53,584 nt of DNA from an uncultured Oscillospiraceae bacterium (GCA_944385705.1 CALWYF010000009.1:1-53584); one strand, 5' to 3'; positions 1 to 8,158 are shown, counted from the first letter of the stretch. The notes: generated by a model from the letters alone, not told the origin. A program made the numbers and translations.

Positions 1-217
1 ATGGTTGGAGGCTTTGAATACGCATATCAAAAAAAGGCAAATGAGCAGAATGAGAGAACAGTGCAATTCCGCAAGCGATTTTACAAAGTCTCTGTATGGT
101 TAGGCACATACTTCCCGCTTAGACTGTTGGTGATGGCGTTAGTACATTTTTATCCTCGCTCTATCAATTCGCTTGCTTTGGAATGTGTCATCGTCGTCCT
201 CTATCTGATGACTGCTA
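1..217 (+). other. Unidentified left-edge segment, possible truncated gene
   Basis: A plus-strand frame opens with ATG at the first base and stays open to 390, but from about 218 onward it is only the antisense of a transposase remnant. The first 70 residues are therefore the only part that could be genuine. They are basic at the start and contain two hydrophobic stretches at roughly residues 32-50 and 56-70, so a membrane-protein fragment is possible. Base composition is more AT-rich than the neighbouring genes, which fits inserted or foreign DNA. I do not recognise the family. The exact ATG at base 1 may be chance or an effect of the window or contig edge. Confidence 0.25.
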
Positions 218-784
218 GCCGTCCTCATTTACTGCAATTGCTACCAGAATGGCCACATTTTCATACTCTCCGCCCCAGTTTCGGCGCAGATAAATACCAT
301 CCACGTAAACATACGGATATTTGCCGCCCTGTAAGGGTCGGTTGCGCCAATCTTCAATATGAACATATGCCTATTTGTTTAGCTCGCTGATGGTGGAGGG
401 AGACACCTTGGTACCCCACAGAGCTTCGGTGATGTCCTCCACACGACGCACAGAAACACCGGCAAGGTACATCTCAATGAGCGCCTCTTCCACGCTGCTC
501 TCCCGGCGGCGGTACCGCTCAATAATGGCGGTCTCAAAGGAGATGCCCTGGAGCTTGGGTACCTTGAGGGTGACATCCCCGGAAGTGGTAGTGAGGTTTC
601 GGCTGTAGTGGCCGCTGCGGTAGCCCTGGCGCTGCTCATTGCGCTCATACCTGGCCGCCTGGGTCAACTTCTCCGCCTCGGCCTCCAGCAGCTCGTTGAG
701 GGTTTCCTCCACGCTGCCTCGTACAAGTTCCTTGAGTTCGCTCTTGATTACGGCCTCGTTTAGTTGTACAATTTTCTCGGACAT
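218..784 (-). pseudogene. IS256-family (mutator-type) transposase remnant
   Basis: The frame from ATG at 784 matches the N-terminus of IS256-type transposases: a helical start, the segment RQGYRSGHYSR, and the conserved GVSVRRVEDITEALWG region near residues 109-124. A TAG at 371-373 stops the frame after ELNK, but the same frame continues in clear family sequence (AYVHIEDWRNRPLQGGKYP, then YVYVDGIYLRRNWGGEYE) down to NEDG at 218-220. The next codon is another stop at 215-217, and family likeness ends there. The VDG Asp is the first residue of the DDE catalytic set; the other two are missing. The gene is thus interrupted by a nonsense codon and truncated at its 3' half, so it cannot encode an active transposase. 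A GAAAGGAG ribosome site lies upstream of the start. Confidence 0.85.
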
Positions 785-911
785 GGTTTGCTGTCTCCTT
801 TCGAATGGTGGTGTCGCAACTTCATTCTACCAGAGATCTGCAAACCATGCCTCTTTATTTTTGCGAAACTTATTGTACCTTATCTGGCCGCTCTGCGGCC
901 ATTATTTTAAT

Positions 912-930
912 TTCAAGAGGCCGCTGGTTC
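912..930 (+). repeat. 19-bp inverted copy of tRNA-Pro anticodon/T-arm segment
   Basis: The 19 bases at 912-930 (TTCAAGAGGCCGCTGGTTC) are the exact reverse complement of 1017-1035, which lies inside the tRNA-Pro gene and covers the 3' side of the anticodon stem, the variable loop and the 5' side of the T arm. The match stops sharply at both ends. This tRNA region is a common crossover site for tyrosine integrases, and a transposase remnant lies just to the left, so an attachment-site or recombination scar is a reasonable inference. No integrase gene is visible. Confidence 0.6.
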
Positions 931-961
931 TGCCGACAGACTTCTTATTTCTTCTGGCAAT

Positions 962-996
962 AAAAAAAGCAGGAAGCATCAAAAGATGCTTCCTGC
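962..996 (-). terminator. Rho-independent terminator of tRNA-Pro
   Basis: A perfect 12-bp stem (969-980 with 985-996) and a 4-base loop are followed on the minus strand by seven T. The hairpin starts at the base right after the encoded CCA of the tRNA, so it terminates a monocistronic tRNA transcript. Confidence 0.9.
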
Positions 997-1072
997 TGGT
1001 CCGAGTGACTGGATTTGAACCAGCGGCCTCTTGAACCCCATTCAAGCGCGCTACCATCTGCGCTACACCCGG
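997..1072 (-). tRNA. tRNA-Pro (anticodon GGG)
   Basis: A complete cloverleaf reads on the minus strand. The acceptor stem CCGGGTG pairs with CACTCGG (one G-T pair), the D arm contains GTAGCGCAGATGGTAGC, the anticodon stem CTTGA pairs with TCAAG around loop ATGGGGT with anticodon GGG, and the T arm carries GGTTCAAATCC. The CCA end is encoded (997-999), with A as discriminator base. The anticodon reads the codons CCC and CCU. Part of its sequence (1017-1035) is repeated in inverted orientation at 912-930. Confidence 0.95.
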
Positions 1073-1086
1073 ATCTCTGTCGCTCG

Positions 1087-1092
1087 ATTATA
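1087..1092 (-). promoter_or_regulatory. -10 element of tRNA-Pro promoter
   Basis: A perfect TATAAT reads on the minus strand 14 bases upstream of the tRNA 5' end, suiting a start a few bases ahead of the mature tRNA. No convincing -35 hexamer was found at the usual distance. Confidence 0.5.
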
Positions 1093-1116
1093 TTAGCACA
1101 ATCTGTCGCCAAATGC

Positions 1117-1159
1117 AATACCCAATTTCAAAAAATTTGAATTTTTGAAATTGGGTATT
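1117..1159. terminator. Long AT-rich hairpin, likely terminator of the rhomboid-like gene
   Basis: An 18-bp perfect inverted repeat (1117-1134 with 1142-1159, arms beginning AATACCCAATTTC) has a 7-base loop. It lies between the 3' end of the minus-strand gene at 1210 and the tRNA promoter. The stem itself holds A- and T-runs on both strands, so it could stop transcription in either direction, although no long T tail follows it. Confidence 0.5.
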
Positions 1160-1209
1160 TTACAGGGTGATTCTATGCACATTTCAGCCCGGGCCTTGGC
1201 AAAGCACCC

Positions 1210-2040
1210 TTATTCTGTAAAATGGATGTGGTTATTTATATGGTCGCTGCAGAAGCAGTGGTATCCCTGGCAGCGGGAGCAATAACGGAATTCCAGCTCC
1301 GGGTGGTCCACATCCGTTCTGCCGCAGACTGCGCACTTGTGGGTATAGAGCTTGCTCTCCTGCTCCCGGCGTATACGCCGGGACTCCCTGCGGAAGTTGA
1401 TGGTGCTCTTGCTGGTGCGGGCGGGCCGGTTGCGCAGCAGACTGCCTCCGCAGAAAATGAAGAAGTTCAGCACCGCCACCACCGGCAGCAGATTCAGCGG
1501 GAAGGGATTCATAAGCACCGAAATCACGAAGAACACTGCATCAACTATAGCCAGGTACTTCATTTTCACCGGGATAAAATAGAACAGCAGAACAGTAGTG
1601 TCCGGGAACATGCTGGCAAAGGAGAAGAACATGGACAGGTATATATAGTTGGAGTCCAGGCGGATGACCATGCCGGTGGCAAAGTAAATTATAAAGCCGT
1701 AGATGATAGTGAGGATGACGCCGGAGAAGAAATATATGGTGAACTGGCCGGTGCCCCAATACTGCTCCAGGGTATTGCCTATCCAGTAGTAGAAGTAAAA
1801 GACGATAAAGGCCAGCAGCCCGGTGCTGGGCGGGTATAGCATAAAGGTAATCAGGCGCCAGACCTGTCCTCTGAGTATGAGGGAAGCGTCAAAGCTTAAG
1901 TAAGAAAGGAACAGTGGATTGATGGCGCTCATGACCCAGAAGGCCACGTTGGCTATGGTGATATACAGCATAAGGTTCTTTATGCCGAAATAAGGATGGT
2001 TATAGCAAAAGCGCTCTATCTTGTTCATAGGGTCTCTCAT
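1210..2040 (-). CDS. Rhomboid/derlin-like membrane protein with C-terminal zinc ribbon
   Basis: About six membrane segments fill the first 200 residues, including the rhomboid-style GQVWRLITFMLYP stretch after TM1. The protease motif GxSG is absent where TM4 should carry it (SMFFSFASMF), and no catalytic His is evident, so this resembles inactive rhomboids or derlins. The tail is a basic linker (RRESRRIRREQESK) followed by a zinc ribbon with CAVC, CSRC and later Cys/His residues (HCFCSDH). A longer frame starts at 2052, but GGAG sits 6 bases before the ATG at 2040, which I chose. It stands alone, divergent from rlmB. The substrate or partner is unknown; a role in membrane-protein quality control is only a guess from derlins. 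Confidence 0.7.
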   Translation of the reverse strand: MRDPMNKIERFCYNHPYFGIKNLMLYITIANVAFWVMSAINPLFLSYLSFDASLILRGQVWRLITFMLYPPSTGLLAFIVFYFYYWIGNTLEQYWGTGQFTIYFFSGVILTIIYGFIIYFATGMVIRLDSNYIYLSMFFSFASMFPDTTVLLFYFIPVKMKYLAIVDAVFFVISVLMNPFPLNLLPVVAVLNFFIFCGGSLLRNRPARTSKSTINFRRESRRIRREQESKLYTHKCAVCGRTDVDHPELEFRYCSRCQGYHCFCSDHINNHIHFTE

Positions 2041-2140
2041 ATGATTCTCCATTCTGCCGCAGGCATACTCAGTTTACCATATAATATACCCCGATGCTGC
2101 CACAAAGTCTATAAAATTTTGTAAATTCAAAAACTGGGTC

Positions 2141-2169
2141 TTTCAATATGCCTGAGACTGTGATAATAT
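2141..2169 (+). promoter_or_regulatory. Possible sigma-A promoter for rlmB
   Basis: TTTCAA (2141-2146), a 17-base spacer and TAATAT (2164-2169) lie 56 bases before the rlmB start. The -35 is weak, so this is tentative. Confidence 0.35.
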
Positions 2170-2224
2170 GTAAACTGATCAACTATGTGAATATGACTTC
2201 ATATGAACGGAGCATGTTTCTTCT

Positions 2225-2986
2225 ATGGCAGAAAAGGATTTTGAGATAAAGAACGACACCATTGAGGGCCGCAACGCAGTGATAGAGGCGCTCCGAGCCG
2301 GAAGGCCCATTGACAAGATATTCATCGCCAAGGGCGATGTGGACAAAACCTTGGGACATATCGCATCCAAGGCCAGGGAAAAGGGCATAGTAGTTGTGGA
2401 GGCAGACCGGCGCAAGCTGGACTTCATGAGCCAGACTCACGCCCATCAGGGAGTAATTGCCCTGGCCGCCCTGAGAGAATACTGCCAGACAGGGGACATT
2501 CTGGCCCTGGCGGCGGAACGTCAGGAAGCCCCCTTCGTCATAGTCTGTGACGAGATAAGCGATCCCCACAATCTGGGGGCCATAATCCGCTCCGCCGAGT
2601 GCGCCGGAGCCCACGGCGTCATTATCCCCAAACGCCGCAGCGCCGGGCTCACCGCCGTGGTGGACAAGGCCTCCGCAGGAGCCGCCGAGCATGTGCTCAT
2701 CGCCAGAGTTCCCAACATCCCCGCAGTTTTGAAAGAGCTGAAGGAGCAGGGACTCTGGATATATGGCACCGCCGCCGACGGTGAGAGCGACCTGTGGCAC
2801 ACGGACTTCACCGGTCCCATGGCTCTGGTCATCGGTTCCGAGGGTGAGGGCATGGGCCGCCTGGTGAAGGAAAATTGCGACTTTGTTGTAAGTCTTCCCA
2901 TGAAGGGACAGGTCAGCTCTCTCAACGCCTCCGCCGCCGCAGCCGTCACCATGTACGAGGTGCTGCGCCAGCGCAGCGCCAAATAA
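2225..2986 (+). CDS. rlmB: 23S rRNA (guanosine-2'-O-)-methyltransferase RlmB, SpoU family
   Basis: This 253-residue SPOUT enzyme should methylate the 2'-O of a guanosine in the 23S rRNA peptidyl-transferase region using SAM. The N-terminal substrate-binding domain (about 1-85) starts with the family hallmark EGRNAVIEAL. The three SPOUT motifs follow: NLGAIIRSAECAGAHGVI near 118, LVIGSEGEGMGRL near 200 and SLNASAAAAVTMYE near 233, which form the trefoil-knot SAM site. Length is normal. GGAG lies 12 bases before the ATG, a slightly long spacing. The next gene follows after 40 bases with a GC-rich hairpin (about 2994-3011) between them, without a T-run, so the two are probably cotranscribed. Confidence 0.93.
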   Translation: MAEKDFEIKNDTIEGRNAVIEALRAGRPIDKIFIAKGDVDKTLGHIASKAREKGIVVVEADRRKLDFMSQTHAHQGVIALAALREYCQTGDILALAAERQEAPFVIVCDEISDPHNLGAIIRSAECAGAHGVIIPKRRSAGLTAVVDKASAGAAEHVLIARVPNIPAVLKELKEQGLWIYGTAADGESDLWHTDFTGPMALVIGSEGEGMGRLVKENCDFVVSLPMKGQVSSLNASAAAAVTMYEVLRQRSAK

Positions 2987-3026
2987 AAAATCGTGGCGGG
3001 CCCTGCCCGCCGGATAGGATACAGGC

Positions 3027-5813
3027 ATGAAATTTTTCAGTCATAAGCAGAAAAAGCATGAACTGAAAACTGAATCAGAAGAAGACCTCTCCGTAGAGGA
3101 TATCATTGCCGAATACCAGGCCCGGCAGGATGTGGAAGCACAGCAGGCCCCGGAGCCCGACGGCCGGGATGAATATTACAGTTCATCCCAGGGTGGCTAT
3201 GACGAGTACTATGACTCCCAGTCCTTCCAGCCGGAGCCGGACTACGGTCACGAGGAGTACAACCGGCAGGACTATTCCGACTACGTCCCCTCCTCCGACG
3301 GGGATATAGACCGCATCTTTGAGGACATTTTTGCAGACTACTACGGCAGCACCGCCGCCGGAGAGCAGAGTCAGGAGTCAAAGCCCTCCAAGTCCGGCAG
3401 CTCAAGGGGCGGTCAAGATTACGGATATTCCCAGGGCTCCAGCCCCCGCAGCGGCAACATAGGTGCTATGGAGCGGGAGGCCAGGGAATATATCTCCCAT
3501 ATGCAGATGTCCGAGCCCAGCCCCGGCCGGGCTCCTCTGTCCCAGGAGGAACTCTATGCCCCCCTTCGGGAGGATGAGCTGGCCAGGACCCGGAAGCCGA
3601 AGCAGACCGGGGACTCCTCCTATAATCCCGAAATAGACAGCCGCTTCAATCTCAGCGGCCACAGGGAGAGCAGCGGCTATCAGTTCGGCAGTCGTTCGGT
3701 GGACATGAGCGCCGACGATAGCTACACTCCCTCCACCCAGACCGACTACAACCTCTCCCACTGGGCGCCGGAATACGACGGGGACGGCAGTCAAGAGGAC
3801 TACGACCCGGAGGAATTTGAGGGCAAGAGGGGCATATTCAAAAAGCGCCGCAAGCCCAAGAAGAAAGCAAAGGAGCAGGAGCCTGAAGGCTACAGCTCCC
3901 AATATGACACTCTTCCCCCGGAAGAGGAGGAAGAGGACTCCTATGCCGAGAGCTTCCGGGACCACAGCGCTTCCCCAGGAGACTATGCCCTGGAAGACGA
4001 CTACTACGAGGAGTACGGCTCCCCACGCCGCTCCGACGGCTTGGAGGATGACTTTGACGAGACAGGGGACCTGCCCAGCTTCAAGGAGTATCTGGCCTCT
4101 CTGTTTGCCTCCGCCTTTCTGCGCATAAGAGGTACCAACCGCAGCGTCACCACCAGCACCATGAGCGACAGCGAGGAGGAGCTGGGTCCGGAGCTTACTG
4201 CGGCGGGAGCCTGCCGCTACTACGGGTCTTTCATGCGCTCTCAGAAACTGCGATTGCGCATAGGCGCAGTGCTGGAGCTGCTGCTGTGCTATCTGTCCCT
4301 GGGCCTGCCCCTGCCAGGCATGCTTCAGACTCTGCCGGTAAAGGCGGCGGCCTGCTGCGCCATCCAGTTCGCCATAATGCTGCTGGCTCTGGACGTGGTC
4401 ACCACGGCGGCGCTGGGCGCCTTCCGGCTGAGATTCGGGGCGGACTTTCTTGCCCTGTTCAGCTGCCTTATCACCACCGCCGACGGGCTCATAGTGGCCC
4501 TGTCGGAATCTGCCGCCCAGCACACGCCCTTGTGTGCCGTGTCCAGTCTTTCTCTGCTGGGTCTGCTGCTGTCCTCATCCCTCAGCACCAAGGGGATACG
4601 CAAAGCCCTGAGAGTCCCGGCCATAGGCAAGAACTTCTATTCCATCACCGGGGAGACCAAGCTGCGCAAGGACGAGCTTACGCTGCTGAAATCCCAGCGT
4701 CCTGCAAAGGGTTTTGTGCGCCGCATCGAGGAAGCCCCGCCTGACGAGACTCTGTTCATAAAAGCCGGGCCCTTCCTGATTATCTTTGCCTTTATACTCA
4801 GCCTCGCTCTGGCTCTGCTGAAGAAGAGCCTGTCTGACTTTGTCTTTATATTCTCCGCTATTCTCTCTCTGACGGCCCCCTTCTCCGCGCTGCTGGCCTT
4901 TGCCCTGCCCTTCTTTGTGGGCTCAATGCGCATTTTCCGCAGCGGAGCCGCCATAGCCGGCTGGTCCGGCCTCTGCGATATCGGCGCCAGCCGCAACATT
5001 ATTGTGACCGACTGGGATCTGTTCCCTGAGGACAGCATAGAGATGGACACGGTGCGGATATTCTCCGACGAGTCCACGGAAAAAGTCATCGCCTATGCCG
5101 CCGAGCTGGTCAGAGCCTCCGGCTCCAGCATGGCCGGTTCCTTTGTGAAGCTCATGGAGGAAAACGGCTGTGCCCGGCACCGGGTGGACAATTTTGAGTT
5201 TCTCTCCGGCGGCGGCCTGAAGGGCATAATTGAAGGGCATGTAGTGCTCTGCGGCAGCATGGAGCTGATGCGCCTGATGAACATCCGCATACCATACCGT
5301 CTTGCGGACAAGACCTCGGTGCTGCTGGCCATAGACGGCATACTTTACGGTATATTCAATCTCAAATACACTCCCCTGCCCCAGGTGCGCCGGGCACTGG
5401 TGGAGCTGGTGCGCTCAGGCCGTCACCCGGTCTTTGCCCTCAGGGACTTTAACGTGAACCCGGAGATGCTCCACAACACCTTTGACATTGCCACCGACGG
5501 CTACGACTTCCCCCCATATACGGAGCGCTTTGCCATGTCCGAGCCCTCCCACAAGGACAGCAAAATAGCCGCAGTCATCTGCAACGAAGGACTGGGCCCG
5601 GTGACCCAGGTGGCGGACGTGGGCCGGAGCATGTATCTGGCCACCAGGTTCAACCTGCTGCTGACCTTCATCTCCGCCGTGCTTGGACCGGTGCTGGTAT
5701 TTGTAAAGCTTCTTACCGCAGGCAGTGTGAGCATAGGTTTCCTGCTGATGTTCATGCTGGCCTGGGCTGTGCCCCTGGTGGTAAGCAGCCTGTATGTGGG
5801 CGGCAAGTCCTGA
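3027..5813 (+). CDS. Degenerate P1B-type ATPase-like protein with long disordered N-terminus
   Basis: This 928-residue protein has two parts. Residues 1 to about 395 are hydrophilic, rich in Tyr, Glu, Asp, Ser and Pro, and apparently disordered, with a Lys/Arg patch near 270-285. The rest follows P1B metal-ATPase order: four membrane segments (about 408-515), a short actuator-like stretch containing TGE at 541-543, two more segments, a cytosolic region and two final segments. The key motifs are degraded. The CPC-type motif reads APFSALLAFALP, the phosphorylation motif DKTGT reads D662-WDLF, TGD reads LRD near 805, and the hinge GDG is replaced near 850-858. The GxGxxGxxxG-like element SGGGLKGIIEGHVVL is kept. 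It is therefore probably a non-pumping membrane scaffold or sensor. Function is unknown. Confidence 0.7.
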   Translation: MKFFSHKQKKHELKTESEEDLSVEDIIAEYQARQDVEAQQAPEPDGRDEYYSSSQGGYDEYYDSQSFQPEPDYGHEEYNRQDYSDYVPSSDGDIDRIFEDIFADYYGSTAAGEQSQESKPSKSGSSRGGQDYGYSQGSSPRSGNIGAMEREAREYISHMQMSEPSPGRAPLSQEELYAPLREDELARTRKPKQTGDSSYNPEIDSRFNLSGHRESSGYQFGSRSVDMSADDSYTPSTQTDYNLSHWAPEYDGDGSQEDYDPEEFEGKRGIFKKRRKPKKKAKEQEPEGYSSQYDTLPPEEEEEDSYAESFRDHSASPGDYALEDDYYEEYGSPRRSDGLEDDFDETGDLPSFKEYLASLFASAFLRIRGTNRSVTTSTMSDSEEELGPELTAAGACRYYGSFMRSQKLRLRIGAVLELLLCYLSLGLPLPGMLQTLPVKAAACCAIQFAIMLLALDVVTTAALGAFRLRFGADFLALFSCLITTADGLIVALSESAAQHTPLCAVSSLSLLGLLLSSSLSTKGIRKALRVPAIGKNFYSITGETKLRKDELTLLKSQRPAKGFVRRIEEAPPDETLFIKAGPFLIIFAFILSLALALLKKSLSDFVFIFSAILSLTAPFSALLAFALPFFVGSMRIFRSGAAIAGWSGLCDIGASRNIIVTDWDLFPEDSIEMDTVRIFSDESTEKVIAYAAELVRASGSSMAGSFVKLMEENGCARHRVDNFEFLSGGGLKGIIEGHVVLCGSMELMRLMNIRIPYRLADKTSVLLAIDGILYGIFNLKYTPLPQVRRALVELVRSGRHPVFALRDFNVNPEMLHNTFDIATDGYDFPPYTERFAMSEPSHKDSKIAAVICNEGLGPVTQVADVGRSMYLATRFNLLLTFISAVLGPVLVFVKLLTAGSVSIGFLLMFMLAWAVPLVVSSLYVGGKS

Positions 5814-5834
5814 AACAGGAGTAATAAAAATACA

Positions 5835-5862
5835 CCGGCAGGGTCCTTGCCCTGCCGGTTTT
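5835..5862 (+). terminator. Rho-independent terminator
   Basis: CCGGCAGGG pairs perfectly with CCCTGCCGG across a 6-base loop, followed by TTTT. It lies 21 bases after the stop of the P-type-ATPase-like gene. Confidence 0.85.
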
Positions 5863-5944
5863 CCGTATTTTTCCAGCTCCCCTTATCTCCGCTGCTTCTC
5901 CGGGCCTTTTCTCAGGCAGGGCAGTGGATATTGACAAATTTTTG

Positions 5945-5973
5945 TTGCCAAGGTCTTGGCTATAGTGTATAAT
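5945..5973 (+). promoter_or_regulatory. Sigma-A promoter of the EF-G-like gene
   Basis: TTGCCA (5945-5950), a 17-base spacer and a perfect TATAAT (5968-5973). The predicted leader of about 80 bases contains tandem ATGCATATA-type repeats (about 5999-6035) before the ribosome site AGAGAGGAAG. Confidence 0.75.
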
Positions 5974-6061
5974 GAGCTGGATGTATTTCAGATTTTCTAT
6001 ATGCATATATACATTATGCATATAAGCATATATAAACTAAAGCACAGAGAGGAAGCAACAC

Positions 6062-8080
6062 ATGAGTTACGAAACCAAAAACATCCGCAACATCTGCCTG
6101 CTGGGCCATGGCAACACCGGCAAGACCAGTCTTGCCGAGAGCATGCTCTACTGCACCGGCGCCATCGACCGCATGGGCAAGGTCAGCGACGGCAACACCG
6201 TCTGCGACTATGACGCTGAGGAGATCAAGCGCCAGATCACCATTTCCACCGCAGTGGCTCCCGTGAACTACGGCGGCTGCAAGATCAACGTGCTGGACTG
6301 CCCCGGCTTTTTTGACTTTGTAGGCGAGTCCCTGGCCGCTATCCGCGCCGTTGAGGCCGGCATCATCCTCTGCTCTGCAAAGGACGGTCTGTCCGTGGGT
6401 GCCGAGCGGACATGGAAGTATCTGAAGAACGCCAAGGTCCCTGCCGCCTTCTGCATCTCCAAGTGCGATGAGGAGCACGGCGATTACTACAAGGTGCTGG
6501 ATTCCCTGAAGGCCAAGTACGGCAGCATCGTCTGCCCCGTCACCGTCCCTATGTCCGACGGCAGCGGCGTCATCGATCTGGTGCACAATATAGCCTATCA
6601 GACCAAGGGCAACAAGACCACCAAGGTCCCCGTTCCCGCAGCTGATGCCGGAAAGGTGGAGGAGCTGCGTGAGGCTCTTATGGAGTCTGCCGCAGGAGCC
6701 ACCGAGGAGCTGATGGAGAAGTTCTTCGACACTATGGAGCTGTCTGAGGCGGATATGGCCGAAGGCATCAAGGTTGGTCTCCGTGAGCGCAGCGTGGTCC
6801 CCGTGTTCGCCAGCGCCGCCATGTCCTGCATTGGCACCGAGGCGCTGCTCCAGGGCATCGTTGACTACGTATCCAACCCCGGCGAGATGGAGGGCATAGA
6901 CCCCGCCGGCCCCACTCTCGGTTTTGTTTTCAAGACCATTTCCGACCAGTTCGGCAAATACAGCTTTGTAAAGATCATGCGCGGCAAGATCACCGCCGAC
7001 ATGTCCTTGAGAGATGTACGTACCTCCAGCACCGACAAGCTGGGCCGCCTCTACACCATGTGCGGCAAGAAGAACACCGAGGTGAAAGAGGCCTGCTGCG
7101 GCGACATAGTTGCCGTGGGCAAGATGGATTGGAAGACCGGAGACACCGTGTGCGACCCTAAGAACGAGGTGGAGCTGCCTCCCATAGACATTCCCGAGCC
7201 CTGCTACTCCATGGCCATTTCTCCCAAGACCAAGGGCCAGGACGACAAGGTTGCTGCCGGCCTTGCAAGACTCAACGAGGAGGATATCTCCTTCACTCTG
7301 GTAAACAACGCTGAGACCCGCCAGCAGGTTCTCTCCGGCCTGGGCGACATCCAGCTGGATGTACTCTGCTCCAAGCTCAAGAGCCGCTTCGGCGTGGAAA
7401 CCGAGCTCAAGCCCGCCCGGGTCGCTTACCGCGAAAAGATCAAGGGCAAGGTGGAGGCCCACGGCCGCCACAAGAAGCAGTCCGGCGGTTCCGGCCAGTT
7501 CGGCGACGTGTGGATCCGCTTCGAGCCCCAGGACGAGCAGGACGACATGATCTTTGCCGAGGAAGTCTTCGGCGGCTCCGTGCCCAAGAACTTCTTCCCC
7601 TCCGTTGAGAAGGGCCTGCGCAATGCAGTAAACAAGGGCGTTCTTGCCGGCTATCCTCTGGTTGGCCTGAAGGCAACCCTTTACGACGGCTCCTACCACC
7701 CTGTGGACTCCAACGATATGGCCTTCCAGACTGCTGCACGTCTGGCCTATCAGGACGGCATCCCCAAGGCCAAGCCCACCATCCTTGAGCCCATCGGCCT
7801 GCTCCAGGTCACCATCCCCGATGAGAACCTGGGCGATATCATGAGCGACATCAGTTCCAAGCGCCGGGGCACCGTGCTGGGCATGAATGCCGAGGACGGC
7901 ATGCAGACCGTGGAGGCTGAGGTCCCCATGGCCGAAATGAGCTCCTACACCATTGACCTGCGCTCCATGACCCAGGGCCGCGGCTCCTTCACTCTGAAGT
8001 TTGTCCGCTACGAAGAGGCCCCCGGCAATGTCCAGCAGAAGGTCATCGAGGAAGCCAAGGCTCTGGCTGAGCAGGAGTAA
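6062..8080 (+). CDS. EF-G-like translational GTPase (EF-G paralogue)
   Basis: This 672-residue protein has the EF-G domain order: G domain, beta-barrel domain II, then III, IV and V. G1 is GHGNTGKTSL near residue 16 and G3 is DCPGFFDF near 79. Two motifs differ from canonical EF-G: the G2 segment reads KRQITIST where EF-G has RGITI, and the NKxD motif reads SKCD. Domain IV carries GRHKKQSGGSGQFGDVW and domain V ends as in EF-G. Such paralogues (FusA2-like) are known in many bacteria but their role is unsettled; a tetracycline-resistance protein is less likely given the G2 and G4 changes. It is a single gene with its own promoter. Confidence 0.85.
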   Translation: MSYETKNIRNICLLGHGNTGKTSLAESMLYCTGAIDRMGKVSDGNTVCDYDAEEIKRQITISTAVAPVNYGGCKINVLDCPGFFDFVGESLAAIRAVEAGIILCSAKDGLSVGAERTWKYLKNAKVPAAFCISKCDEEHGDYYKVLDSLKAKYGSIVCPVTVPMSDGSGVIDLVHNIAYQTKGNKTTKVPVPAADAGKVEELREALMESAAGATEELMEKFFDTMELSEADMAEGIKVGLRERSVVPVFASAAMSCIGTEALLQGIVDYVSNPGEMEGIDPAGPTLGFVFKTISDQFGKYSFVKIMRGKITADMSLRDVRTSSTDKLGRLYTMCGKKNTEVKEACCGDIVAVGKMDWKTGDTVCDPKNEVELPPIDIPEPCYSMAISPKTKGQDDKVAAGLARLNEEDISFTLVNNAETRQQVLSGLGDIQLDVLCSKLKSRFGVETELKPARVAYREKIKGKVEAHGRHKKQSGGSGQFGDVWIRFEPQDEQDDMIFAEEVFGGSVPKNFFPSVEKGLRNAVNKGVLAGYPLVGLKATLYDGSYHPVDSNDMAFQTAARLAYQDGIPKAKPTILEPIGLLQVTIPDENLGDIMSDISSKRRGTVLGMNAEDGMQTVEAEVPMAEMSSYTIDLRSMTQGRGSFTLKFVRYEEAPGNVQQKVIEEAKALAEQE

Positions 8081-8103
8081 CACGTATAATCACACGCTAT
8101 TCT

Positions 8104-8128
8104 ACGGGCGGCCTTAACAGCCGCCCGT
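8104..8128 (+). terminator. GC-rich hairpin after the EF-G-like gene
   Basis: ACGGGCGGC pairs perfectly with GCCGCCCGT around a 7-base loop, 24 bases after the stop codon. It has no T-run, so termination may be partial and the next gene may be read through. Confidence 0.5.
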
Positions 8129-8158
8129 AACTTCAACACTGCTGATATTGGTAATGCT

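Noticed and set aside
1-390. Plus-strand frame of 129 codons at the left edge
   Set aside because: Its second half is the antisense of the transposase remnant; only the first 215 bases could be real, so it is reported as an uncertain segment.
885-901. Hairpin TGGCCGC/GCGGCCA with T-rich tail
   Set aside because: It could be a terminator or an insertion-sequence end, but no transcript points to it and no matching second end is seen.
3402-4523. Long minus-strand open frame opposite the P-type-ATPase-like gene
   Set aside because: It has no ribosome site or domain, and is explained by GC-rich codon structure of the plus-strand gene.
6014-8083. 689-codon minus-strand frame opposite the EF-G-like gene
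   Set aside because: It is a shadow of a highly biased coding strand; the plus-strand protein has clear motifs.
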